Shown: positions 48,682-56,180 of the stretch, in pieces
Layout of the letters: the number at the start of each line of letters is the position of its first letter
Numbering within the stretch: position 1 is the first letter of the stretch
IMG/VR virus record: IMGVR_UViG_3300008117_000011
Location: 1 to 64,000 of that record
Source of the DNA: a virus
Direction: 5' to 3' (one strand)
Length of the DNA: 64,000 bases
Program-made: the position numbers and the translations under genes
Notes under the pieces: model-generated
The model's database searches: none
Told to the model about the DNA's origin: nothing
Seen by the model: the letters and a program-made list of their open reading frames with translations, nothing else

Positions 48682-49366
48682 CCGTATCATCAAAAAAATC
48701 TGGCGTTATTGTAATGTCCATATCTGTATTGCCCCATTCAACAAGTCTGTTCTCAAGGTCAAGGAAAATATCATCACCCCATATTGTGATATCTCCAGTA
48801 AAACCACCATCATCGGTCCAGTATTTTCCATAATTTTTTGACATTAACTCGTATGTTACATCGTGAAATAACATATCAAGTTCATTTGTTGTTTTAATAA
48901 ACTTGTCATCAAAAAGAATATTAAAAATTTCAACATCCCAAATACCTCTAAAATCAAACTGAATTTTTGTTAAATTATTTTCTTCTTCAATTTCGGTTAT
49001 CTTATCCTGGAATTCTTCAGATAAATCAGAAAACTCCATTTGTAGTTGTTCTGGAACTGAATTTGCGTATTTGCACTCACTTGTAAAATGTATCTCATTT
49101 TCAAATGGATAAATACTAACTTCTAATGACCACCAATCATCTTCGTTATAATCATTATAATGATGAAATGTTGGCATAAGTTTTTTAATAACCTCTTCTA
49201 TAATATCACGAATTGGTTTTGCCGGTTCTATAAACTTTCTAGTACCACCTAAAGATATATCACTAAACTCTTCAATTGTGTTATAACCAAAAGTTACGTT
49301 GAAAAACAACTCCTCTTGTTTAAACCCTCTAAAATATGCAAAAAGTGCTTTTAATTTATTTTTCAT
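48671..49366 (-). CDS. Tandem paralog array, member 5
   Basis: MKNKLKALFAYFRGFK start; WWSLEVSIYPFENEIHFTSECK; FDFRGIWDVEIFNI; ending DITITPDFFDDTDEK. The C-terminal IT(L/P)DNxxD pattern is shared across the array. Function unknown. Confidence 0.83.
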   Translation of the reverse strand: MKNKLKALFAYFRGFKQEELFFNVTFGYNTIEEFSDISLGGTRKFIEPAKPIRDIIEEVIKKLMPTFHHYNDYNEDDWWSLEVSIYPFENEIHFTSECKYANSVPEQLQMEFSDLSEEFQDKITEIEEENNLTKIQFDFRGIWDVEIFNILFDDKFIKTTNELDMLFHDVTYELMSKNYGKYWTDDGGFTGDITIWGDDIFLDLENRLVEWGNTDMDITITPDFFDDTDEK

Positions 49367-50031
49367 TCGTTTAACATATCTTCGGTTATTTCAATTGGGT
49401 CCTGACAATCGTTCCAGACTCTCTGCTGCCAAGTTTGTTCTATTGTAATCATTTTTGTTGTTCCATAATACTCAGCAATTTCAAACTCACCTCTGGATCC
49501 GTCATCTATTTCCCATCCTCCAAATGCGGCTTCTAATCTGTCATAAAGATAATTTAATAGTTTTTCATATTCACCACCCCATCTTACAATTTCGGTTTGA
49601 CCATTAATTTCAATATCCTCGTGTATTTCACCGGAATCACCATAACCACTAAATTGTCCTTTTACAGATTCAATACCTTTTTCTTTAAGAAATTCTAAAA
49701 CTTCTTCATCTCTTATGTCATCAGAATATGTGTCAGGTTGTTCGTCAAAATTTTCACATCTAACACTATAAAACATTTTATTTTCAGATGGTTTTAAATC
49801 TAAAGTAATACTTTTATATTCTGTTTCACTATAAAGTTGTTCTATATCATATTCTTCAGCTAAAAATATTGCAATACCAGTTATTATATCTCTAATATTT
49901 CCTGGTACTGACATATTACTACTAAAGCTGTACCAGTCAACTTCTCCATCATAATATGCAAAAGAAAATGATATATTATCTTTCTTTAATGACTTAAAAA
50001 AAGACATTAGAACTTTAAATTTTTTTTTCAT
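49363..50031 (-). CDS. Tandem paralog array, member 6 (first in operon)
   Basis: MKKKFKVLMSFFKSLK start behind an RTATTTAT motif; body with QFSGYGDSGEIHE and FGGWEIDDGSRGEFEI. It lacks the ExS-type leader, but the conserved basic amphipathic N-terminus could act as a different targeting tag. Function unknown. Confidence 0.83.
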   Translation of the reverse strand: MKKKFKVLMSFFKSLKKDNISFSFAYYDGEVDWYSFSSNMSVPGNIRDIITGIAIFLAEEYDIEQLYSETEYKSITLDLKPSENKMFYSVRCENFDEQPDTYSDDIRDEEVLEFLKEKGIESVKGQFSGYGDSGEIHEDIEINGQTEIVRWGGEYEKLLNYLYDRLEAAFGGWEIDDGSRGEFEIAEYYGTTKMITIEQTWQQRVWNDCQDPIEITEDMLNE

Positions 50032-50036
50032 ATTAA

Positions 50037-50044
50037 ATAAATAT
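50037..50044 (-). promoter_or_regulatory. RTATTTAT motif
   Basis: ATATTTAT on the minus strand, 5 bp before the ATG at 50031, heading the six-paralog operon. Confidence 0.5.
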
Positions 50045-50045
50045 C

Positions 50046-50399
50046 CTAGTCATCAAATTTAAGCTCTAAAGTTCTCATCATCCAGATAGGTTTCTCCTTG
50101 GATTCAATTGCTTTTATCCATTCTTTTGCTGATGGTACATAGTTGTAACAATCTTCCTTTACGTGATCTTCCCCAACGTATCTTGTATACACAGTTTTTC
50201 CATCACTATTAATAAAGGACTCTCCAAATATCTTTTCACATTCAAATATACCTTCTGAATGATGTCGGAACATTCTATGATATGAATGTCCAAACCAGGC
50301 CTTTGTCTGATCAAACCAATTGTGAATATGGATGTAGTCTTCTACTTTTCCTCCATATTTCTTAACTGAGCTTTTTGCGTGAATTAAAGGATGTGCCAT
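50046..50399 (-). CDS. DUF6915-like conserved protein
   Basis: The pattern HAKSSVKKYGGKVEDYIHIHNWFDQTK, followed by RMFRHHSEGIFECEKIFG, RYVGEDHVKEDC and PSAKEWI, matches what I recall of DUF6915, a short His-rich family found in bacteria and phages with no known function. The conserved histidines suggest metal binding. No leader. Confidence 0.75.
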   Translation of the reverse strand: MAHPLIHAKSSVKKYGGKVEDYIHIHNWFDQTKAWFGHSYHRMFRHHSEGIFECEKIFGESFINSDGKTVYTRYVGEDHVKEDCYNYVPSAKEWIKAIESKEKPIWMMRTLELKFDD

Positions 50400-50445
50400 A
50401 ATGTGTCTTTTTGATAAGTATAACTTTAATAATCATATTTTTGAA

Positions 50446-50453
50446 GTATTTAT
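50446..50453 (+). promoter_or_regulatory. RTATTTAT motif
   Basis: GTATTTAT lies 5 bp before the ATG at 50459 and fixes that start. Confidence 0.5.
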
Positions 50454-50458
50454 TAGGT

Positions 50459-51079
50459 ATGAAAGATTTGATTCGTCAGGTTTTAAGGGAAACTATACAA
50501 AGTAAGTACAGAAGATTAAGTCCAGAACTTAATACTGTAATTATGAAAAAAATTACTTCTTTATTTAAAAATTTCAAAGTTGACTATAAAGACCCAAAAA
50601 AAACTTATGGAAATATTGATGTAGAATTTTGTTTAAATGGTAAAAAGGTTGTCAATTTTATTGGTGGTGATGAACCAGGGTGGGATGATTATGATACACC
50701 AGAAGGAACAAAAATTGACCCATATGGTCGTGTTACGTTTGATAAAAAGATTGTAAATCAATTAACTTCAACATTTAATATCAGAAAATCATTGGCCTTA
50801 CATCTTTTAACAGAATTTTTTGAGGATAATTATCTAAATACAATATCACAAAAATATGGAATTCAATTTAACGATTTAGATGATGGTCAAGAGTACGATT
50901 ATAAAAATGGTTTATGTCAATCTGAAATGGTAAAAAGTGTTCCAAATTATAATAGAGAACAAATGCTTGACTATATAGAATCAAGTGGAAGAGGAAGGAG
51001 ATATTGGGAAGAAATGGATGATGAGGAATTACAGAATTCTTTTGAGCAAATCTGGGTTATAATAAATTTTCGTGAGTAA
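50459..51079 (+). CDS. Class C-like leader protein
   Basis: The start at 50459 gives MKDLIRQVLRETIQSK, a leader of the LIRxxLRE form. The body is beta-rich then helical (VEFCLNGKKVVNFIGGDEPGWDDYD). It is chained to the next two genes by 1 bp overlaps. Function unknown. Confidence 0.8.
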   Translation: MKDLIRQVLRETIQSKYRRLSPELNTVIMKKITSLFKNFKVDYKDPKKTYGNIDVEFCLNGKKVVNFIGGDEPGWDDYDTPEGTKIDPYGRVTFDKKIVNQLTSTFNIRKSLALHLLTEFFEDNYLNTISQKYGIQFNDLDDGQEYDYKNGLCQSEMVKSVPNYNREQMLDYIESSGRGRRYWEEMDDEELQNSFEQIWVIINFRE

Positions 51080-52062
51080 TGAAAAAATTAATTAGACATA
51101 TATTACAAGAGGAAACCTCAATGTTTTTACCAGATAGATTTATTTACAATTCTATGATGGAAAGTAATGACGATATCATTAAGGCTTACCCTAAAAAGAA
51201 AAAACTAGCAATAAAATTTTTAGAGTCTTTTAAACTTGAGCACTGGGAAAATAAAAGATATCAAATGGAATACCTTGCGACACCAAAAGGTACTATTATT
51301 TTTATGTTAACGGATGCTGAGTTGTCTATTCAATCTGAAATTTATGATGTTTTAACACGGATTATGGATAATCCGGAATCTCTAACCTATTTCATAAATG
51401 ATTATGTTAGAAATAGAGGACTTTCTTTAGATTATATCTATGTAACTAGATCCGGTGGTATTGGTGAAATTGAGGATGATGATGACCGGGTAATTCAAAA
51501 CATTCAAGAATCAACTAGTAAAAACCCACTCAAACAATATTTTTTTAAAATCTGGGACAAAGAAAAAAAAGAAGGTAAAATTCCAATGATTGGTAATTTA
51601 GAAAGACTTGGTCTTATTGAAAAGCAAAATGAGATTATTCAATACTTTGCTGAGTATATGGGTTGGGACACAAACAGTAAATTGGAAGCAATTAAAATGT
51701 ATCTTTTAAACCAAACATTCACAGAAGATTATATTACTGGTATGAAAGATATCCCAGAAGGAAAAATAACAATTAAATTTACAGATATTCAAGTTGGTGA
51801 AAAGCCTAGTACAGATACGTATTTTGATGAAAGTTACATTGCTGGCGAATTTGTTGTTTTAGATGGTTCATTTTTAGAACCTGAAGTTGGTGAAACATTA
51901 CACTTTTCAAGTGGTGATATACCAATGTCTGATTTTCTTGAATACCACGATTTTAAAGATGCTGTTAGTGAGATTGTAGAAGGTTTTGTTGATAATATTT
52001 TAAAAACATTTGGTTATAAAAAGGGTGCCGTTAGTTATCCTTACGTTGATTTTAACTGGTAA
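51079..52062 (+). CDS. Two-module leader protein
   Basis: The leader is MKKLIRHILQEETS. Residues 1-145 form one module; around residue 150 VIQNIQESTSK looks like a second, diverged leader. The second half (YFFKIWDKEKKEGKIPMIG ... VLDGSFLEPEVG) aligns with the whole of 52062. Function unknown. Confidence 0.8.
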   Translation: MKKLIRHILQEETSMFLPDRFIYNSMMESNDDIIKAYPKKKKLAIKFLESFKLEHWENKRYQMEYLATPKGTIIFMLTDAELSIQSEIYDVLTRIMDNPESLTYFINDYVRNRGLSLDYIYVTRSGGIGEIEDDDDRVIQNIQESTSKNPLKQYFFKIWDKEKKEGKIPMIGNLERLGLIEKQNEIIQYFAEYMGWDTNSKLEAIKMYLLNQTFTEDYITGMKDIPEGKITIKFTDIQVGEKPSTDTYFDESYIAGEFVVLDGSFLEPEVGETLHFSSGDIPMSDFLEYHDFKDAVSEIVEGFVDNILKTFGYKKGAVSYPYVDFNW

Positions 52063-52619
52063 TGAAAGAGTTAATTAGAAATATATTAAGAGAAGATAAC
52101 AAAACTGAAATGGTGTTAAACTATTTTAGGAAGTTGTGGCAAAAGGATGTTGACTCTGGTAATGTTCCTACAATACCACATATTGATATTAAAAGAAAAA
52201 AATTAGATTCGTTCTATGATGATATAAAAGTTGCATATTTTGATTTTGTTGGTGGAAAAGAAAAAGCTTTTGAGTACTTTGAAAAATCAATTGAAAATAA
52301 AGTATTAACTGATAGGGACTTATCTAAGGTGCTTGATTTTCGTGGTCCGGATACTTTTACTTTTGAACTTTATGGTGTAACATCTGTTGATTACAAAGAT
52401 GGTGAAGTTGATGAAATTGAGTTTGTTTTTGATGTGTTAGATGGTAACTTTGAAACTGATGGTGGCGTTTTTGTTACCTGGTCTGAATTAATGCCTGAAG
52501 AAATGGATGATTTATACCACGATGTGTCAAATTGGATTAGGGGATTAATTGAGGACTACGTTGACACAATGGCGGAAAGTTATGGTTTTAAATTTGCATC
52601 ATATGGTTCCTGGGGATAA
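52062..52619 (+). CDS. Class C-like leader protein, paralog of 51079 C-half
   Basis: MKELIRNILREDNK leads into YFRKLWQKDVDSGNVPTIP and, near the end, FDVLDGNFETDGGVFVTWSELMP. The arrangement suggests that 51079 arose by fusion with a copy of this gene. Function unknown. Confidence 0.8.
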   Translation: MKELIRNILREDNKTEMVLNYFRKLWQKDVDSGNVPTIPHIDIKRKKLDSFYDDIKVAYFDFVGGKEKAFEYFEKSIENKVLTDRDLSKVLDFRGPDTFTFELYGVTSVDYKDGEVDEIEFVFDVLDGNFETDGGVFVTWSELMPEEMDDLYHDVSNWIRGLIEDYVDTMAESYGFKFASYGSWG

Positions 52620-52623
52620 AAAC

Positions 52624-52654
52624 AGAAAAGTCGGATTTCTCCGACTTTCTTTTA
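52624..52654. terminator. Intrinsic terminator
   Basis: AAAGTCGGA pairs perfectly with TCCGACTTT around TTTC, followed by a T run, between convergent genes. Confidence 0.8.
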
Positions 52655-52903
52655 TTTAATCCCGTATACTGTGGCTTTTTCCCCCAAAAGGAATTTTGCC
52701 ATATCAACTGCCTGATCTTTTGTCTTATAACCTTTCTCAACCAATTTTTTTGAGTGGTAGATGTTATAAACAGTTGATGCTACGTCCGGTTTAGCATACT
52801 TAAACTTACTTTCTTTTTTAGGTTTAAAACTGTCTTTAGCATAGACATCGTAAAAACCAACTTTGCAAATGTACCTTCCTCTTACTCCAGATTTTGTTGC
52901 CAT
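52652..52903 (-). CDS. Unknown 83-aa basic protein
   Basis: MATKSGVRGRYICKVGFYDVYAK start, then K/Y-rich segments and KTKDQAVDMAKFLLGEKATVYGIK. It has a host-type promoter and no leader. Function unknown. Confidence 0.7.
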   Translation of the reverse strand: MATKSGVRGRYICKVGFYDVYAKDSFKPKKESKFKYAKPDVASTVYNIYHSKKLVEKGYKTKDQAVDMAKFLLGEKATVYGIK

Positions 52904-52936
52904 CTTTTTTTTAGATATTTAATGATTAATAATAAA

Positions 52937-52944
52937 CAAATGTA
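52937..52944 (-). promoter_or_regulatory. Bacteroidota -7-like element TACATTTG
   Basis: TACATTTG on the minus strand, 33 bp before the ATG at 52903. Confidence 0.5.
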
Positions 52945-52955
52945 ATTCTTTTTTT

Positions 52956-53321
52956 TTAATTTTTCAAAACATTATTAAGAAATTTTCTAATTGTTTTGAT
53001 TATTTTCTGTTTTTTTGGGTGTTGATCCGGTAATTCAAAAAAATCATCACCAATCAAATCTGTTTCTTCAACAAGTAATGATAAAATATTATTCATCATT
53101 TCTTTTTTAGTTCTATAACTATTAAAACCATAACCTGGAAAACCTTCAAATGTATATTCAATTACCTTTAAAGGTTCTTCTTCCGTTTCAAAGTTAGACC
53201 AATTAAGTTTTTTTTCTTCAACTTTAATTCTTCTCATTAAAAAAAGTAAAATGTCAGAATCAAACTCCTCGTGTTTTGAGGAAATTTGATTCTTTTCATT
53301 TTCATTAATTATGATTTTCAT
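52956..53321 (-). CDS. Leader protein, RRI-type helix
   Basis: The N-terminus MKIIINENEKNQISSKHEEF is a class B/D hybrid (INE-N). It continues ILLFLMRRIKVEEKK, echoing the RR families, and ends in a basic helix. It overlaps 53318 by 4 bp. Function unknown. Confidence 0.75.
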   Translation of the reverse strand: MKIIINENEKNQISSKHEEFDSDILLFLMRRIKVEEKKLNWSNFETEEEPLKVIEYTFEGFPGYGFNSYRTKKEMMNNILSLLVEETDLIGDDFFELPDQHPKKQKIIKTIRKFLNNVLKN

Positions 53322-53845
53322 TTAAGAAATTTCAATTTATAAAGTGTTGAATTAACTAGTTCTTGAACTGTGTCAATCTGGTTTTGGATAAAACTATCGT
53401 CTACTGAATCTCTATTTTCTTCAATTATATCAAGTAGTCTTTCAAAATAAGAAATTGTCTTTTTACCATTCTTGTATTGCTCAATTTTGAATGACTTAAA
53501 GTTTTTCATTATACCATACTTTCCTTGGTAAGATTCAACTATCGCATCAAACAAAGGAACAACGGCATCATAATAACCATTAAGAGCAATATGTTCGGCG
53601 TATGATTTTGTTTGTAGGTGAAATACGTGAGCCTGATTTCTTGAGTGTAGTATATTACACATCATATCACAAAAGTCATCGTTTGAATCTGAATCATCTT
53701 CTACCTCATCAGTGTCGTCATCATCATCTTCGTCCTCTTCCTCGTCTTCCATTTCATCCTCAAGTTCGTCTTCATCTTCATCTTCCTCAAAGATATTTCT
53801 TTTTTTTAATTCTTCAAAAAGTTTATCACTTAGATTTTTTTCCAT
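53318..53845 (-). CDS. Protein with long poly-acidic segment
   Basis: Residues 18-55 are almost all D and E, followed by a helical, histidine-containing body (MMCNILHSRNQAHVFHLQTK, HIALNGYYDAVVPLFDAIVESY). The acidic part could mimic DNA or act as a scaffold-like region. No leader is visible. Function unknown. Confidence 0.75.
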   Translation of the reverse strand: MEKNLSDKLFEELKKRNIFEEDEDEDELEDEMEDEEEDEDDDDDTDEVEDDSDSNDDFCDMMCNILHSRNQAHVFHLQTKSYAEHIALNGYYDAVVPLFDAIVESYQGKYGIMKNFKSFKIEQYKNGKKTISYFERLLDIIEENRDSVDDSFIQNQIDTVQELVNSTLYKLKFLK

Positions 53846-53867
53846 AATATTTAGTTTTTACTAATAT

Positions 53868-53875
53868 ATAAATAT
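53868..53875 (-). promoter_or_regulatory. RTATTTAT motif
   Basis: ATATTTAT on the minus strand, 22 bp before the ATG at 53845. Confidence 0.4.
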
Positions 53876-53882
53876 CATAAAA

Positions 53883-54587
53883 TTAGATAAATTCAAGAAT
53901 ATTTGTCACCTGATCCCACTCAAAAGTAACCGGTTTGTTGCGAAATTCATATCTTCCATTAAGAACCGCAGCATTGATGAAATGTGTTTGACCATCAAAT
54001 ACATAACCAAACCCTTCGTGAATATGGCCAAAAATATTGATTTTGGGTCTAATCTCCTCAATTCTTTTAAGAAGTTCTTCGCAACCAACATTCATATTGC
54101 CATAACCAACATAATCAAGTTTACCATAAGGAGGTCCGTGAGTAATAAGAATGTCAGTTCCGGCCGGAATCATATCCCACTTCTCTTTAAGTTTTTCACC
54201 ACGAGGAAGATTAAATGCCCAGTTATGAAATTCTGGCTGCCAAGGAGTTCCCCATATTTTAAGCATGTCATCATACTCAACTTCACCTTCACCAAGAAAC
54301 ATAAAATCATCTTGTAGGTAATCAATATTTTTGTAACCGGTAAGAATACCTTTCACCTTCAATAAATCATCCTGGAAGCCAAAATCGTGGTTTCCGGCAA
54401 TAAAAATCTTATGGTCGTAATTATCAATTTTATCATACCAAGTTGCAAAATTTTCAATTTCGGTAAGATATCCTCTACTAGTAATATCACCAGCACAAAT
54501 AAGAATATCACCACCGGGTAAAAAACCATCTAGTTTATTATGTTTAGTGTGAGTATCACTAATACAAGTTATTTTCCATTTTTTCAT
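53883..54587 (-). CDS. Calcineurin-like metallophosphoesterase
   Basis: A complete set of motifs: SDTHTKH, GGDILICAGDIT, FIAGNHDFGF, ITHGPPYG and FGHIHEGFG. The family uses two metal ions to cleave phosphoester bonds in nucleotides or proteins. At 234 residues it is a single-domain enzyme of usual size. It has a host-type promoter and no leader, so it acts in the infected cell. Substrate unknown. Confidence 0.92.
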   Translation of the reverse strand: MKKWKITCISDTHTKHNKLDGFLPGGDILICAGDITSRGYLTEIENFATWYDKIDNYDHKIFIAGNHDFGFQDDLLKVKGILTGYKNIDYLQDDFMFLGEGEVEYDDMLKIWGTPWQPEFHNWAFNLPRGEKLKEKWDMIPAGTDILITHGPPYGKLDYVGYGNMNVGCEELLKRIEEIRPKINIFGHIHEGFGYVFDGQTHFINAAVLNGRYEFRNKPVTFEWDQVTNILEFI

Positions 54588-54591
54588 AATA

Positions 54592-54599
54592 CAAATATA
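54592..54599 (-). promoter_or_regulatory. Bacteroidota -7 element TATATTTG
   Basis: TATATTTG on the minus strand, 4 bp before the ATG at 54587. Confidence 0.6.
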
Positions 54600-54609
54600 A
54601 TAAAAAAAA

Positions 54610-54708
54610 TTAGATTGGTAATTTAATTTTAGATAATAATTGATTTGAGACGTGGGTGTATATCTCAGTTGTTTTTACATTACTATGACCGGCTATTTTT
54701 TGTATTGG
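54610..54708 (-). pseudogene. C-terminal remnant of a tyrosine recombinase
   Basis: Thirty-two codons between two stops read IQKIAGHSNVKTTEIYTH and then VSNQLLSKIKLPI. This is the end of a tyrosine recombinase with the GHxxxxTTxxYTHV box, including the His/Trp-position histidine and the catalytic Tyr. The style matches Bacteroidota mobile-element integrases. No start or earlier catalytic residues remain. It lies at the edge of the attC-like cluster. Confidence 0.7.
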
Positions 54709-54787
54709 TCAAAAAACCAATATTTTCCCATTTTGTGATTAATTCATTTGAGTTTTGTTCTTTTAATGTTTTTAATAATTCTCCCAT
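54683..54787 (-). CDS. Short 34-aa ORF running into the integrase remnant
   Basis: MGELLKTLKEQNSNELITKW continues ENIGFLTNTKNSRS and stops inside the recombinase fragment in another frame. The first 25 residues look like a genuine helical start, so this is probably a gene truncated at a recombination junction near 54710. Confidence 0.45.
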   Translation of the reverse strand: MGELLKTLKEQNSNELITKWENIGFLTNTKNSRS

Positions 54788-54798
54788 AATTTTTTTTA

Positions 54799-55005
54799 TT
54801 AATTAATTTTTTCATATTTAGTTTCCACAGCTCTTAGAATATCGTCACTGACAAAACAATTATTTTTTATTGACCATATTGATTCCATTTTTAAGAAGGG
54901 TTCATAACCACTAATTAAAACAATGTATTCTTCCATTTTTAAACCTTTTGTAGTTTTTTTAGTTGTTGTTAATCTATAACAACCAGCGTTAAATAGTGTT
55001 TTCAT
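54799..55005 (-). CDS. Unknown 68-aa protein
   Basis: MKTLFNAGCYRLTTTKKTTK start, alpha/beta body with LISGYEPFLKMESIWSIKNN. Overlaps the upstream stop by 4 bp, in the same cassette-like unit as 55002. Function unknown. Confidence 0.65.
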   Translation of the reverse strand: MKTLFNAGCYRLTTTKKTTKGLKMEEYIVLISGYEPFLKMESIWSIKNNCFVSDDILRAVETKYEKIN

Positions 55006-55295
55006 TTTTTATTTATTTTTAAAATTTCATTAAACATTTCTTTAGTAGTTTTACCAACAAAATTATCATATTTACCTTCTTTAATTTCCTTACTTGTTTG
55101 ATGTTGGTCAATACATAATAAAGCTAATGAATCTATAGACATAGGATATATTCCACCAATTAAATTTAATGTGTTATTTATTGGTAAGTTTTTAATAAAA
55201 CCATCTTTAAATAATACAAAATCTTCATCGGTTACCCAACAATCACAACCAAAGTCTATTATTCTATTTTTAATTAATTCTATCTTATCACTCAT
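55002..55295 (-). CDS. Unknown 97-aa protein in cassette-like unit
   Basis: The start MSDKIELIKNRIIDFGCDCW at 55295 lies 17 bp after a TATATTTG element; a GTG at 55313 overlaps the element. The body has WVTDEDFVLFKDGFI and a helical basic end. First gene after the attC-like site at 55364. Function unknown. Confidence 0.65.
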   Translation of the reverse strand: MSDKIELIKNRIIDFGCDCWVTDEDFVLFKDGFIKNLPINNTLNLIGGIYPMSIDSLALLCIDQHQTSKEIKEGKYDNFVGKTTKEMFNEILKINKK

Positions 55296-55312
55296 ATAAC
55301 CAGTTTTATTCA

Positions 55313-55320
55313 CAAATATA
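55313..55320 (-). promoter_or_regulatory. Bacteroidota -7 element TATATTTG
   Basis: TATATTTG on the minus strand, 17 bp before the ATG at 55295; a promoter inside a cassette-like unit. Confidence 0.55.
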
Positions 55321-55363
55321 CTAATTTATTTTGATAATATCAACCCAATGCACAAAATACTAT

Positions 55364-55417
55364 GTATAACAAATGATAAACAACATTAAAACGATTGTTT
55401 ATCATCGGACGTTAGCA
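55364..55417. repeat. attC-like palindrome 1
   Basis: TAAC at 55367 and GTTA at 55411 are the outer boxes. ATGATAAACAA pairs with TTGTTTATCAT inside, with extra unpaired bases (CGGAC) only on the right arm. This matches the imperfect-palindrome layout of integron attC sites. Confidence 0.6.
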
Positions 55418-55693
55418 AACATTAGACTGTGCTATAATTTTCAACCGAAGTTCTTTTATAATACCATCCCATTTATTAGCCATATCAAAGCAATATTGTT
55501 TTTCTTTACTTGATACAGTTCTTCTATATCCATCACCAGTATCATAAATATATCTAATTGAATAGTGTTGGAAATTATCTCTTGCATATTGCCATTGTTC
55601 AAACAACGTCATTTCATCCCAACTCTTAACACAACGTTTGCTAACAAAGTATAAACGTAATGTTTTCAGTCTTCCAATCAATCTTTTTATCAT
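55412..55693 (-). CDS. Unknown 93-aa protein, start inside attC-like repeat
   Basis: The first 16 residues (MIKRLIGRLKTLRLYFV) are encoded by the loop and arm of repeat 2 and recur almost unchanged at the start of 55754. The body then diverges (WDEMTLFEQWQYARDNF). The stop TAA overlaps the outer box of repeat 1, as is common for integron cassette genes. Function unknown. Confidence 0.65.
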   Translation of the reverse strand: MIKRLIGRLKTLRLYFVSKRCVKSWDEMTLFEQWQYARDNFQHYSIRYIYDTGDGYRRTVSSKEKQYCFDMANKWDGIIKELRLKIIAQSNVC

Positions 55694-55759
55694 AATTTTT
55701 TAGTTTTGTATTTCAAATTAAGTTCAGTTAAACACTACGTTTATACTCAACCGTTATGT
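55640..55759. repeat. attC-like palindrome 2 (long loop)
   Basis: Outer boxes TAAC (55642) and GTTA (55753). AGTATAAACGTA pairs perfectly with TACGTTTATACT, with the extra CAAC/C bases on the right arm and a loop of about 75 bases. Nearly identical to repeat 3 over its whole length. Confidence 0.65.
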
Positions 55760-55966
55760 GTAATAAGTTTTGTCTGTTTCATCTGAAAATCCTTTACTAA
55801 CATTTATACAATCATTTTTATCACACCACTTCATCCCACACCAGTTTTTACAACGAACATTATTATCGCTCAATCCATCTAATACTTTTTCTATATCAGA
55901 CTTATTACCACACATAACAAAGTATAAACGTAATGTTTTCAGTTTTTCAATCAATCTTTTTATCAT
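55754..55966 (-). CDS. Unknown Cys-rich protein, start inside attC-like repeat
   Basis: Starts MIKRLIEKLKTLRLYFV from repeat 3; an internal Met (MCGNKSDIEKVLDG) right at the repeat end may be the true start. The body has CKNWCGMKWCDKNDC, suggesting zinc binding. The stop overlaps the GTTA box of repeat 2. Function unknown. Confidence 0.6.
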   Translation of the reverse strand: MIKRLIEKLKTLRLYFVMCGNKSDIEKVLDGLSDNNVRCKNWCGMKWCDKNDCINVSKGFSDETDKTYYT

Positions 55967-56031
55967 AATTTCAAGTTTTGTATTTCAATTTAAGTTCAGT
56001 TAAGCACTACGTTTATACTCAACCGTTATAC
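55912..56031. repeat. attC-like palindrome 3 (long loop)
   Basis: Outer boxes TAAC (55915) and GTTA (56025), with the same AGTATAAACGTA stem and loop as repeat 2. It differs by a few substitutions and a short deletion in the loop. Confidence 0.65.
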
Positions 56032-56043
56032 TCAATAAAAAAA

Positions 56044-56139
56044 TTATTTTAAGTTTTTAAGAGCCATAAACCCACAATATATTGCACCTAAACCACATAA
56101 AACCATTACAGCCAATAATATAATTTTAACTACTATCAT
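56044..56139 (-). CDS. Tiny single-TM protein
   Basis: A 31-residue frame (MIVVKIILLAVMVLCGLGAI...) forms one membrane helix with a basic end (ALKNLK). It lies between repeats 3 and 4 as a candidate cassette gene. Confidence 0.5.
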   Translation of the reverse strand: MIVVKIILLAVMVLCGLGAIYCGFMALKNLK

Positions 56140-56180
56140 TTTTTTTAATTTTTTAATTTGTAAATAATTTTTTAACTAAG

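Noticed and set aside
55640-56031. CRISPR array from the repeated 115 bp units
   Set aside because: Only two long copies, unequal spacing, palindromic arms and ORFs crossing them; no short regular repeat-spacer pattern and no cas genes.
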